Of a stretch of DNA of 64,000 nt, positions 19,933 through 29,378 are shown in pieces (positions within the stretch are counted from its first letter, which is position 1; every line of letters starts with the position of its first letter). This DNA is from Aphrocallistes beatrix (Eukaryota > Porifera > Hexactinellida > Sceptrulophora > Aphrocallistidae). The notes below the pieces were generated by a model. It was not told the DNA's origin. It did no database searches and saw nothing but the letters and a program-made list of their open reading frames with translations. Position numbers and translations under genes: made by a program. The DNA lies in NCBI GenBank assembly GCA_963281255.1, contig OY725505.1:1364001-1428000 (forward strand), read 5' to 3'.

Positions 19933-21593
19933 CATAGCCTACTGTATATAAGGCCTCACAGTAACTTGCGGATTTGGGACTAGGGATGCGGTAGAAGATG
20001 GTTGAAATAATACATGAGCTGCCTTATATCATTAACAAAGCACAATATAGCTTAAGAATGTATTACCAGCATATATAAATATGATGTCAAAGTACCCATA
20101 TCCGTTGTTAAAATTTCGATTAGTCATAGGTTATATTTGTGACAAATTTGATGATTTGCAGAGACCGTCTAGGGGCACTTCTAAGTGTTTTTATTATAAT
20201 TTTTTTCGCATAGAACTGAGATGTGAATGGCTTAATACGAAATTTTTTGATTTTTTTCATTGAATGTTGCTACATTCCAGTGTTGCTATGGAAAAGTGTT
20301 TTGGTCAGTTGGGGTTATATCTTGAAAACCGCGATAGCTAGACATTCAAATGTAATTCCATTTGATAGCGAGTAGACTACTTCCTATTGAGCGATAATAT
20401 AATTTCGACGTCTAAATTCAATGGTTTACGAGGTATTAGACAATTAGACAATTTATCATATTGGTCACATTTGGTAATTTGTTGAATATCTCGTAAACCA
20501 TTGAATTTAGACGCCGAAGTTATATTATCGCTCAATAGGAAGTAGTCTATTCGCTATCAAATGGAATTACATTTGAATGTCTAGCTATCGCGGTTTTCAA
20601 GATATAACTCCAACTGACCAAAACACATTTCCATAGCAACACTGAAATATAGCAATATTTCATGAAAAAATTCAATTTTTCGTTTAACCAATTAACATCT
20701 CAGTTCTATACGGAAAATTTTATAACATAAACACTTAAGTGCCCTTAAACGACCTCTGAAAATCACTAAATTTGACCAAAATAGAACCTGTTGCGCAATC
20801 ATATGATGACTAATCTAAATTTTAACAACGGATATGGGTACTTTGACACCATATTTATATATTCTGGTAATACATTTCTATGCTCTATTGTGCTTTGTTA
20901 ATGACATAAGGCAGCTCATGTGTTAGTTCGGGGTGCATGCATTTGTCAGAATTTTGAAGCTGTCACTTGTCAGAATTATCCTAGTTGTCACTTGTCAGAA
21001 TGGTTTTTAGGACTGCTGTCACTTGTCAGAATGATTTTTAGAACTGCTGTCACTTGTCAGAATGTTTTTTAAGGAATGGCGGATGGCAGTTTCGTCACTG
21101 ATGGCAGTTTCGTCACTGATATTTCTTTGAATGAAATTAAAGAATCACTACTTTCATTCTCCCATTTATTCTACCAAATAATAAATGACAATCACCCACC
21201 CCCCACACGAAATTTAAAAAAACACTCGCGTGCCACTTTATATTATTTCAAACTCAAAATGCCCACTCTCACTTTCCTACCAATTCTATTCAACTTCATG
21301 TTTCCCAAAAAAACCATTCTGACAAGTGACAGCATTCTTAAAAAACCATTCTGACAATTGACAGCATTCTTAAAAAAACCATTCTGACAAGTGACAGCAG
21401 TTCTAAAAATCATTCTGACAAGTGACAGCAGTCCTAAAAACCATTCTGACAAGTGACAACTAGGATAATTCTGACAAGTGACAGCTTCAAAATTCTGACA
21501 AATGCAACTCCCCCGTTAGTTCAACCATCTTCTACCGCATCCCTAGTCCCAAATCCGCAAGTTACTGTGAGGCCATATATACATAAGGCTATG
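19933..21593. mobile_element. foldback element, family H (copy H2), 7-bp duplication
   Basis: The ends CATAGCCTACTGTATATAAG and, inverted, CATAGCCTTATGTATATATG continue as GGCCTCACAGTAACTTGCGG in both arms. The flanks are CTTGGGT at 19926-19932 and 21594-21600. The long arms (about 400 bp) fold around 20430. Element I (20930-21514) is inserted in the right arm. No ORF. Confidence 0.75.
20930..21514. mobile_element. element I: long TIR made of tandem subrepeats, 8-bp duplication
   Basis: The ends GGGGTGCATGCATTTGTCAG and, inverted, GGGGGAGTTGCATTTGTCAG are bracketed by GTTAGTTC (20922-20929, 21515-21522). Each arm is built of about five copies of CTGTCACTTGTCAGAAT spaced by short A/T linkers. 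The centre is unrelated AT-rich sequence. The 8-bp duplication points to hAT, P, Merlin or similar; the ends are not a classic hAT sequence. Confidence 0.75.
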
Positions 21594-21894
21594 CTTGGGT
21601 ATTAGTAATTGAGTTGAAGTTCTCAATTATGCGTACTAATTAGACTGTATAGATTACGAATTTTCTCACAGTTTGAGTACATATTCCTTTATGAATAGAC
21701 CCACTTTAGTCTATTTGTACGGAGGTTTCCTTGGTGATCGAATACTTTTGTTCGAGTAATGTATGTTTGATTTCGCTTTGCAATTTTTCTTATGGATTGT
21801 GTTAGCAATGTCATTTTGAATTTAGTCTTATATAGAAAAAGTACTGATAACTAGTGACTACTCACAAGATTTAAAACTGGAAATCCAAGCTCGA

Positions 21895-22165
21895 ATTTCA
21901 GGTTTCGACTATAACTCAACCATTTCAGGTGATGGAGGATGAAATTTCAACAGAACAAGCGCGCTTTACTTGCTTGCGCTGCGCGGCTGGCAGACACTTC
22001 GTGTCCGCCGGAGGCTCCCTTCGGTCGCCTGGAGGTGACATTAGTTAAATATAAGGGAGAAATCGTCTCTAAATATGTCCATCTTAGTTTTAAAGTCGAT
22101 ATCACTCGAAAAGACACCAAATTTGTCAATTTTTGAAATTTTGAGTAATGATGACGTCATAGTGA
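21895..22165 (-). mobile_element. family A fragments in inverted junction (copy A2)
   Basis: 21955-22165 is the 3' part of family A on the minus strand (CAAGCGCGC end, GGCTGGCAGACACTTCGTG hairpin, ATGATGACGTCAT). Immediately left, 21895-21945 is a plus-strand internal piece (CGACTATAACTCA, AGGTGATGGAGGATGAAAT). The two pieces face each other, so the locus is rearranged rather than a simple insertion. Confidence 0.5.
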
Positions 22166-22684
22166 GGAGAAGAAGACCCTAGTAGAATATGATTGAACGG
22201 TGGGAATTCACTGAATGGTGAGATCACGTAAACAGTGGCGGAAATCCGAAAATTTATGTTAATAAATTTATCAATAAATGTTTGAGTTATACCGCATCTT
22301 GAGTTCAGATATAGAAATGCATTATTCTGCACATGATCTGTTCATATCAATCCAACTTGTGGAAAGAAAGACATTATGTCGAGGACATCTCGCCGAATGA
22401 ACTTCATGTCGAAAAGATATCATGTGTCGAAAGATGCTTTGCCGAAAATGTGATTTTGTGTGTATAAAAGATCATATTGACATTAATATTATAATAATTT
22501 GAAGTCAAACAAAGCTCAAATGAGATTTTGGTGGATTTATAATTAACCAAATACTTTAGAAAGGATTTCTGAAAGGAGGAGGTGGTCGAGTGACATTTTA
22601 GGCGAATTACGAGTGCTAAACATTCACTCCCCTTCGATGTAGAAATTAAAGCAGGAACACCTAATGAGAATTCTCTCAATCTAC

Positions 22685-23611
22685 TATCCATAAAGAGTAT
22701 ATTAGGAATTGAGAACTACGAATTTGGGCTTATATTTACATAGATAGAGAACTATCTCTTTTGAATCCTAAATGGGGGTCTTTTACCGAATCTGGGAAGT
22801 CCAAGGTCAGAACTTCCAAAAAACATGAAAAGTGCTTCAATTTTTCTGTACACATTATTAACGACAATTGTATTGATCGTTTAGTACAATGGTCACACCT
22901 GGTCACATATTTCATGATTAGATTTTCCATTTCCTAATACATTCAAAGTTCTCCATAGAATTTGTATTACAATTAAACAATGATAAGTCGAGAAATATTT
23001 ATTTTTTGACAAAGAGATTGTTTGAGGAACCAATATATTATCGTATATATCCTTTCATTTAAGATTATAATACATTATATAACTTTAATAGTTTTTAAGA
23101 TATGATCTCGAGCTCTTTGGAGACCATAGAGAGGTATTATGTCCGAACTTTGCCTATAATAAGCGATAACTGGCGAACAAATGGTCGGATCTAAACAATT
23201 TTAAAAAAATCGATCAGAATTTTATTTCTGATACAAATGTCGCTAAATATCTGATATCAAACCGGTCATTTCCCGAGTATATTATATAAATGAACTCCCT
23301 TATAGAGCTATTTTGATTGGATTTGATTGCCCTTTCTTCTAAATCTTTGTGTTATATAATCTCCAAAGGGGGCCTAGAACAATGCTGAGGTCCATATCAA
23401 AATATCAAATAAGTTAAAGACTAATTGTTGATAACCTCAGTTTTTTCAATTTTTCGTCGCGCTAAACTTTAGGGGGTCAACTCATAAAAATCAAAATAAA
23501 TATCGCCCAACTTGTACGATTTAATGGTATACCACTCAGTAATACAATGGAATTAACGATAAAATTTTTGCATTTTTTTACGTCAGTCAAAGTTTACCGC
23601 AGGCGGTATCC
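22685..23611 (+). mobile_element. family K, right half (copy K3)
   Basis: It matches 31310-31974 of the complete copy (AGTATATTAGGAA, GAGAACTACGAATTTGGGCTT, TAAATGGGGGTC) and ends GCAGGCGGTATCC followed by TTAA 23612-23615. Non-coding. It ends 46 bases before the candidate exon at 23658. Confidence 0.65.
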
Positions 23612-23657
23612 TTAATAATTGTGTTTTGCATAATAGTTGGAATAGTTTTTACCATTA

Positions 23658-23853
23658 TGAACAATTTCAAGTATGTACTTAGAATTTTGCATGGAAACCC
23701 TAACCAACATTTTGTAAATCATACATCTTTAGAATCTACAGAACGACAATTATTACATCGAAGGTCTCCAGGAAACACTTTCAAATATATGTTAATTCGA
23801 CCCAACCATTATTTTAAAAAGGTAGTGTCAATAATATACTTAGATGAATCTAC
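23658..23853 (+). CDS. possible 5' coding exon of an unidentified gene
   Basis: An ATG at 23658 opens 65 codons beginning MNNFKYVLRILHGNPNQ, with later HRRSPGNTF and PNHYFKKVVS. It ends at a strong donor, CTAC|GTAAGT (23854). Composition is unlike the surrounding transposons and I do not recognise a family. No continuing exon was found in the next kilobase. It may be a real host exon or chance; the splice donor is the main support. Confidence 0.3.
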
Positions 23854-23857
23854 GTAA

Positions 23858-25093
23858 GTTGCAAAAGAATTATTATTTTTACCTGGACACGTCTAATTCT
23901 TGTGTTCAACTTATTTTTTATTTTATTCTAAATGCATATAATTTAAATAACTAGTAGTATATTACATATTAGATCTCTATACGTAAAGGAAAATGTATAT
24001 TAGATATCTCTATTGCAGTAATTTGATAAATTTAGTCAAAAAGCAGATATTATTATATAGATAATTAAATTAACTATTAGACCTTCATTATTTTATTCTC
24101 AATCCAAATTTTGCTTTCTAACCCAGTTGTTAAATCTCGTTACGAAATTTCGTTAAATAAACCGCTTCATTTTCCCATTATATCGCCCATTTATGCGCCT
24201 ATCTACATAAGTATCGATCCCCTTTCAAAGTAAATATACGGACACTATTTTTTATAGTTTAATTATATCATCTTAGATCCGCACATGCAGTATCATCAGA
24301 GCCCCCCTTAGTAGTTTTCAAATCCATCACGATGGATTTATATTTATTTGGTCCATTTCATTTATTATTTTTAGTTGAGATAAGATACCAATTAGTTTAT
24401 TCTTCATTTATTATTGAATAATATTGCTAATTTCTCATAACATATTCTATTATAGTAATACACACTTCACAATGTTGTCAATGAGGTTTTATGTCGTTTG
24501 TGACTTTCAGGAGCGTAGTCTCCGTACTGTGGTATTTATTATATGTAGACTGCCTCCTAGGGAAGAGAGTTGTGATGTAAGATGATCCACGACCTGGATA
24601 GAAGCGGCCCTCTCAGTTATCTTAGAAATTAAAGAAATATTCTAAGAAGATAACAGTTAGAGAAGATGGGATTGAGATTTGGGCTTTTAAGTCTGGGTAT
24701 GATGATTGCACGATTCCAGGGAGAAGGAAATTGAACAGTGGAGATAGAACCATTTATTATTTTCCTAAGGAGCTAGGATGTGCCAAGATGTCAAGACAAG
24801 GTATGTTGGAATGAGATCGAGGATACGAGATTTATTAGGAGCGGAGGAAACAAGGAAACAATTTCTTCCTCAGATAATTCCTCAAAAATCACAGATCAAC
24901 ATTTGGAACTATAGTTCAAACATCTTTTTGAGATCTGTTTATTTATGTATCAATTGTAGACAAAAGTAAACAAATAATTTATTATATGGTTCGAAGATAT
25001 GATGCTGAAAAACAGCATCCCTAAAAACCCCATATCAACCTTTGGAAGCTAGTCTCTAGCCCATTTGTAAATTTGTTTACTTTATGTATCTAC
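23858..25093. other. gene-free AT-rich region
   Basis: No convincing ORF, TIR pair or window-repeated family was seen. A small hairpin AAATCCATCACGATGGATTT lies at about 24320. Confidence 0.3.
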
Positions 25094-25320
25094 AGGGTGA
25101 CAAATAAGTTCTGTCCCAAACTTGATTAGGTTTTAAAATTATTATACTCAAACAATCTTAGTTACTTGTTTTATGGTCTTCAGAGAATATACTTCGAATA
25201 TTTTCAATGATAAAATATTTTTTCGAGTCTAAGACCTAGAAGTATTGTTTTGTAAGGTGAGTTTTGTAGAGTAAAATGTGTCCTGGCTCATAGCGAAGAA
25301 CGCTACCAAGATGTAATATA
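25094..25320 (+). mobile_element. Tc1/mariner left-end fragment
   Basis: It starts CAGGGTGACAAATAAGTTCT after TA and matches 45873-46085 for about 220 bp (ACTCAAACAATCTTAGTTA, TCGAATATTTTCAATGAT, TGTGTCCTGGCTCATAGCG). No transposase and no right end are present. Confidence 0.5.
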
Positions 25321-25373
25321 TAAAACAACGGTATTAAGAAAAGAATTTTAATAATAGTAATAATATAAATATA

Positions 25374-25476
25374 CAGTGGAACCTGTATATAAAGGCCAAC
25401 TAAGGGACTGGACAAAATTGGCCGTTATACACAAGTGATCGTTATATACAGGTGATGGCCGTTATAGAGAGGTAGC
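25374..25476 (+). mobile_element. TA-targeting MITE, family C, left end (copy C1)
   Basis: CAGTGGAACCTGTATATAAA follows TA and continues GGGACTGGACAAAATTGGCC and repeated GGTGATGGCCGTTATA motifs, as in copy C3 (52344). It is truncated after about 100 bp. Confidence 0.6.
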
Positions 25477-25737
25477 TGCCATGAGATACAATGTACTGAC
25501 AATTATTGAAATAGATTGGAAGAAGCATAGTTTTGGTACGAAATCATTCAGAAATTCTTGAGAAATCAAACTTATCCTTGTGATTAAGATCATAATCGGA
25601 ATACACGTAAGTAGAAAAATTAGCATCGTTATATCCCGATTTAATACAATCAATAATTGATAAATGTGGAGGAGATGAAGATGTGGAAGAACATAGAAGC
25701 ACCCAAAAGACATCTCAACAAACAATTGGAGAGCTTG

Positions 25738-26431
25738 GAGAGATGGAACCCCAAAAAATCTAAGTCTTAATTCAACCATTGTTATAGTGTTTATGGATAG
25801 TACTAGTTAGTATAAGAATTAACGCATAATATGAGTTGCGAACTAGGAATAAATATGAAGTTATAGTCACTCAAAGTCTGAATCCTATACAATATCCGTG
25901 GTTGGGCCGTTCCTCATAACTACACTATTGACTAGGATCAAGTTGATTTAACTGTTCAAATATCATTATTAGCGATTGATTGAACTAGTAGCGAAGCTAT
26001 TTTTTTCAATTTTAACTTTAATATTTTTTTATGCTGAAAAATATTTTGTCAAGCCATTTAATTAGGAATTTTTGGGACAAAATTATTTTCAGCTTTTAAA
26101 CTTTCCTTTCATTTGAAAATCGGGGCTTCGCTACTAGCTTAATCAGAGTATTTTACGTGTTTTTACAATATGTTTGTGCTTAAAATGTGAATATTTTTTC
26201 AGTTAGGGTGATCATACGGAGGATGTGCACCAATTGATAATTTTAAAAATTTAAATTAATAGATTTTGATTGAGAAAGGCCAGATTTGACCGGCTATAAG
26301 TACATAAATAACCATTGGATTAACAAAATATCTCATTATCGGATGATTTAGACTTTCTAGAATGATATAAAAACTAAATTACAATATATTTGGATTTGTC
26401 CATTTATTTCAAAATTTGAGGGCCTGTCTCC
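25738..26431 (-). mobile_element. TTAA-flanked element, family X (copy X2)
   Basis: Reverse complement of X1 without the mariner insert, ending GGCCTGTCTCC before TTAA (26432-26435). The left flank is diverged, so the TTAA there is lost. The copy supplies the empty site that proves the mariner insertion at 8394. Confidence 0.65.
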
Positions 26432-26435
26432 TTAA

Positions 26436-27402
26436 CCATTCTAAATGCTTGATGAAGAAACAGTATGATAAACCTAATCCGGAATCATTTGAAATGCTTG
26501 AAGAATAGTTGGTAGAGAATATTTATCTGAAGAAACGCAGCAAATTTCAGGAAAGTGATTCGAACCTTCTCAAGTCGTGAAAGTCATTCCTAGTACTCTT
26601 GTAATATCTTGTAACAACAAGTAGCAATTAGTCAAGAATACTTGAGTAAAGTTTTGAAAATAATCAATTTGTACAGTGAGCTTTGGATTTAACGATACTT
26701 GTATTGGGCGAGCGAAAAAGGTCACTATATCCGATATGTCACTAAATCTGAAATAGCTTCAAATATTTTATACCTTAATAGACTAAATTTATCCTTTTTT
26801 GATATGCTCCAACATTATTATGAACACTAAGTCAATACACATACAGTCGACTCCGCTTAATAAGGTCACAATGGTCAGAGGCCATTTTGGCCCGATTAAG
26901 CAGAGAGTCCTATCAACTAAAATATTTTTTATTAGCTTATAAGTATGAGAGCTATTCCGGTCCTGCCAAAAGTGCCCCCATTAAGCGGAGTCGACTGTAA
27001 TGTAAAAGTGATTGATATGCCTTTTTGTTTCTCCAGACTTGATAATGTTTATTGAGGACTACAAAAGGCGACTCAGCTGACGGTCTACCAAGAAGTCTTG
27101 GAGCTAGCGGACTGACTGTATTCATTGTGGTAAAAGCCAGCTATTTATTAATAACAGTAGAACCTATAAAAGGTTAATAATTAGATTATCAAACCTAATT
27201 ATTAACTAATTAGACTTATCTAACCAGGTGCTGCTGGCATGTACGGCACGCACTTCTGCAGTATACAGTACAGACTACCTCAAAATCTCAAATATCCGAT
27301 GGGATTTGGAGAACACAGGCTTAGAAAAGATGCCCCAAATACGATATGTCAGGTAGTTATGCACGAAGCAGGGTTCTCCTCAAGATTTTTAAAGGGTATC
27401 GG
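26436..27402. other. gene-free region holding one short MITE
   Basis: Apart from the TA MITE at 26844-26997 nothing coding or repetitive was recognised. Confidence 0.3.
26844..26997. mobile_element. TA-targeting MITE, family E (copy E1)
   Basis: A 154-bp element with perfect ends CAGTCGACTCCGCTTAATA / TTAAGCGGAGTCGACTG flanked by TA on both sides. Two other copies are at 28644-28831 and about 55548-55708. No coding capacity; a Tc1/mariner-type source is inferred from the TA duplication. Confidence 0.85.
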
Positions 27403-27440
27403 CAGTGGCGTAGCCAGAATCTCCTGACGCGAGCCGCTGT
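27403..27440 (+). mobile_element. solo hAT terminus
   Basis: CAGTGGCGTAGCCAG is the common end of a hAT MITE family (also at 2631). GAGCCGCTG at 27431-27439 resembles an inverted partner, but no 8-bp duplication is evident. Confidence 0.35.
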
Positions 27441-28151
27441 AAGTCCACCCTGGAGACAAGGGGCAAAGCCCCTGAAGCTGGCAAAATTTTTAATTATATT
27501 CTCAGATTCATCAAAGTTAGTTTATACTTTTCGAGAAAATTACAAAATACATATAAATTTCGTTCATTAAATCTTGACTAGTGGGAACTCATGTGCTCCC
27601 CCTGGATACGTGCTACTACATACTATTATATAGACAAGTACGCTTAACTTACTTGCGCTGCGCGGCTGACGGATACTTTGTGTCCGCTGGAGGCGCCCTG
27701 AGGGCGTCAGAGGTCATATTGATTAATTATAAGGGAGATAACATCTACTATAAATACGTCTGTCCTACTGTTATAATCGATACCGCACGAAAAATCACTA
27801 TATTTGTCAATTTTTAAAATTTTGATGCTTAATGATGATATCAAACAGAGTAATGAGTAAGCGTTTTTTGATGATAGTTGCATCATATGTGAAGTATATT
27901 AATATACACAGTCTATTAAAATCTCAGCCTTCCATCACTTAAAAAGGCTGAGTTATGGTCGAAAAACTGAAATTTCTAATTATAAAAAAGGTGACAATGA
28001 CATCATAATTTCATGATGAGTCGGCATTTTCGTCTGAGCTCGGAACTTAGTGGAGTTATAGTCAAAAGACTCCCGCATGCCAAAAATCAGCTTTCTGTGC
28101 CTGGCAGTTTCTTCAAACAATTCGTTGCATATATATATATATATATATATA

Positions 28152-28624
28152 CACTAACCGGACAAAAGTATTTGTACACTATATTCTTCCCCATACAAAT
28201 AGCACTAAATTGATCTTTTCATGAAGGAAAAGTATTCAAACTCTAAGAGCTATTAAGAGTCTGATTTAAGATTCGAAATCTTCACATTCGAATTATAATA
28301 GTTGAAGATTTCTAACAAATGGCTCAATTCAATGAGTAAAATTATCAACCTGTGGCACAAGGGATAGTACATCACCACCATGTATAGTGATAAAATGGGA
28401 CATATGTAGCACAAGGTGACAGTGATTGATAATTAGAAATAATTGAGAATTAGTAATTGATTAGAAATAACCTACAATAACTAATTCGAATGCGAAGATT
28501 TCGAATTTGAAACCAGATTAGTTGTATCACTTACCGTTTCGGAGTTTTATCTTCATCAATTTACCCAATTAGTTTTAAATACACGTAAGATAATGAAGTG
28601 TACAAATACTTTTGTCCGGGTAGT
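28152..28624. mobile_element. TA-targeting MITE, family B (copy B1)
   Basis: The ends CACTAACCGGACAAAAGTATT and, inverted, ACTACCCGGACAAAAGTATT lie in TA repeats. The interior is partly palindromic (TTCGAAATCTTCACATTCGAATT near 28275 and its inverse near 28490). A second copy is at 53530-54006. Confidence 0.8.
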
Positions 28625-28643
28625 ATATATATATATATATATA

Positions 28644-28831
28644 CAGTCGACTCCGCTTAATAGGGCCACTGTTCAATCGGGTCAGCCGCTTAATCGGGCC
28701 ACTTTTGGCAGGACCGGAATAGCTCTCACACATAGAAGCTAATTCAAAATATTTTCGGTTAATAGGGTCCTCCGCTTAATCGGGGCAAAATGTCCTCTGA
28801 CTGATGTGGCCCTATTATGCGGAGTTGACTG
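28644..28831. mobile_element. TA-targeting MITE, family E (copy E2)
   Basis: A 188-bp relative of E1 with ends CAGTCGACTCCGCTTAATAG and its inverse (one mismatch). It sits in a TA tract between two runs of AT repeats and contains internal CGCTTAATCGGGCCA repeats. Confidence 0.85.
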
Positions 28832-28883
28832 TATATATATATATATATATATATATACATTAATTGAGTTTTAATAGTATGGA

Positions 28884-29378
28884 TTTATAGGTATTCATTC
28901 AGTGTGTCAATGTGGGCTTGTGGTTAAAATTCTCAGCAAATATTCATAGGGATGTGGTGCCTTCATAAAATAGAAATTCCACCCCAAATGTAAACTATTT
29001 CCGAGCTTAAAAGATGAAAAGTGCACTCTTTGTCCACACTTTGTTCCTACCATTACAGGCCTCTCAATCTGTGAGCGCTCGAAATCGTGCGATTTTATTA
29101 ACATGTGTCATTTTTAAAGTAATTGTGTGATACACGATGATATTCTATATTGAGATCCTGGGGCCTTTACATAATTAGGACATGACATTTTCATCTTTTA
29201 AATATTCAAATATTTCATAAATTCGATATTTTAAGCTTTTCGAAATTTGTGCGCTTATAAAAATGTTACCATTGGCACCTAGTACCACCACCATGATCAA
29301 GGGGACTCATAGAGAAACGAGGTTTACTACAGCAGAAGCACAACATGAACAAGCTAAACATAATTTTATATATTGAGT
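28884..29378. other. gene-free region
   Basis: No coding sequence recognised. CAGGCCTCTCAATCTGTGAG at 29056 resembles the end of the short element at 44431 (CAGGGCTCTCAACCTGAGAG) and may be a solo terminus. Confidence 0.3.

Larger units (their letters stand above)
19732..21761. mobile_element. Tc1/mariner-type MITE J, host of two nested elements
   Basis: The ends CACTGCCCTGGCAAAAGTAT and, inverted, CATTACTCGAACAAAAGTAT are flanked by TA (19730-19731, 21762-21763). Further TIR-like pairing extends inward (TGTACTCAAACTG in both arms). Its interior holds a near-perfect hairpin (19862-19928; AAATATCTACCTTTA against TAAAGGTAGATATTT) and the foldback element H2. Confidence 0.65.
27635..28883 (-). 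mobile_element. Helitron-like family A, full copy with two nested MITEs (A3)
   Basis: Minus-strand copy. The 5' end TCCATACTATTAAAACTCA is at 28883, preceded by A. The 3' end GTACTTG is at 27635, followed by T. The GC-rich hairpin region is at 27655-27710. The internal TA tract has been entered by two TA-targeting elements, B1 (28152-28624) and E2 (28644-28831). Confidence 0.7.

Noticed and set aside
20940..21070. CRISPR-like regularly spaced repeats (CTGTCACTTGTCAGAAT).
   Set aside because: The spacers are nearly identical to each other, the array is mirrored, the genome is eukaryotic, and an 8-bp duplication marks a transposon.
21076..21354. An ORF starting MADGSFVTDGSFVTD.
   Set aside because: It lies entirely in element I repeats and has no protein-like features beyond a repeated GATGGCAGTTTCGTCACT unit.
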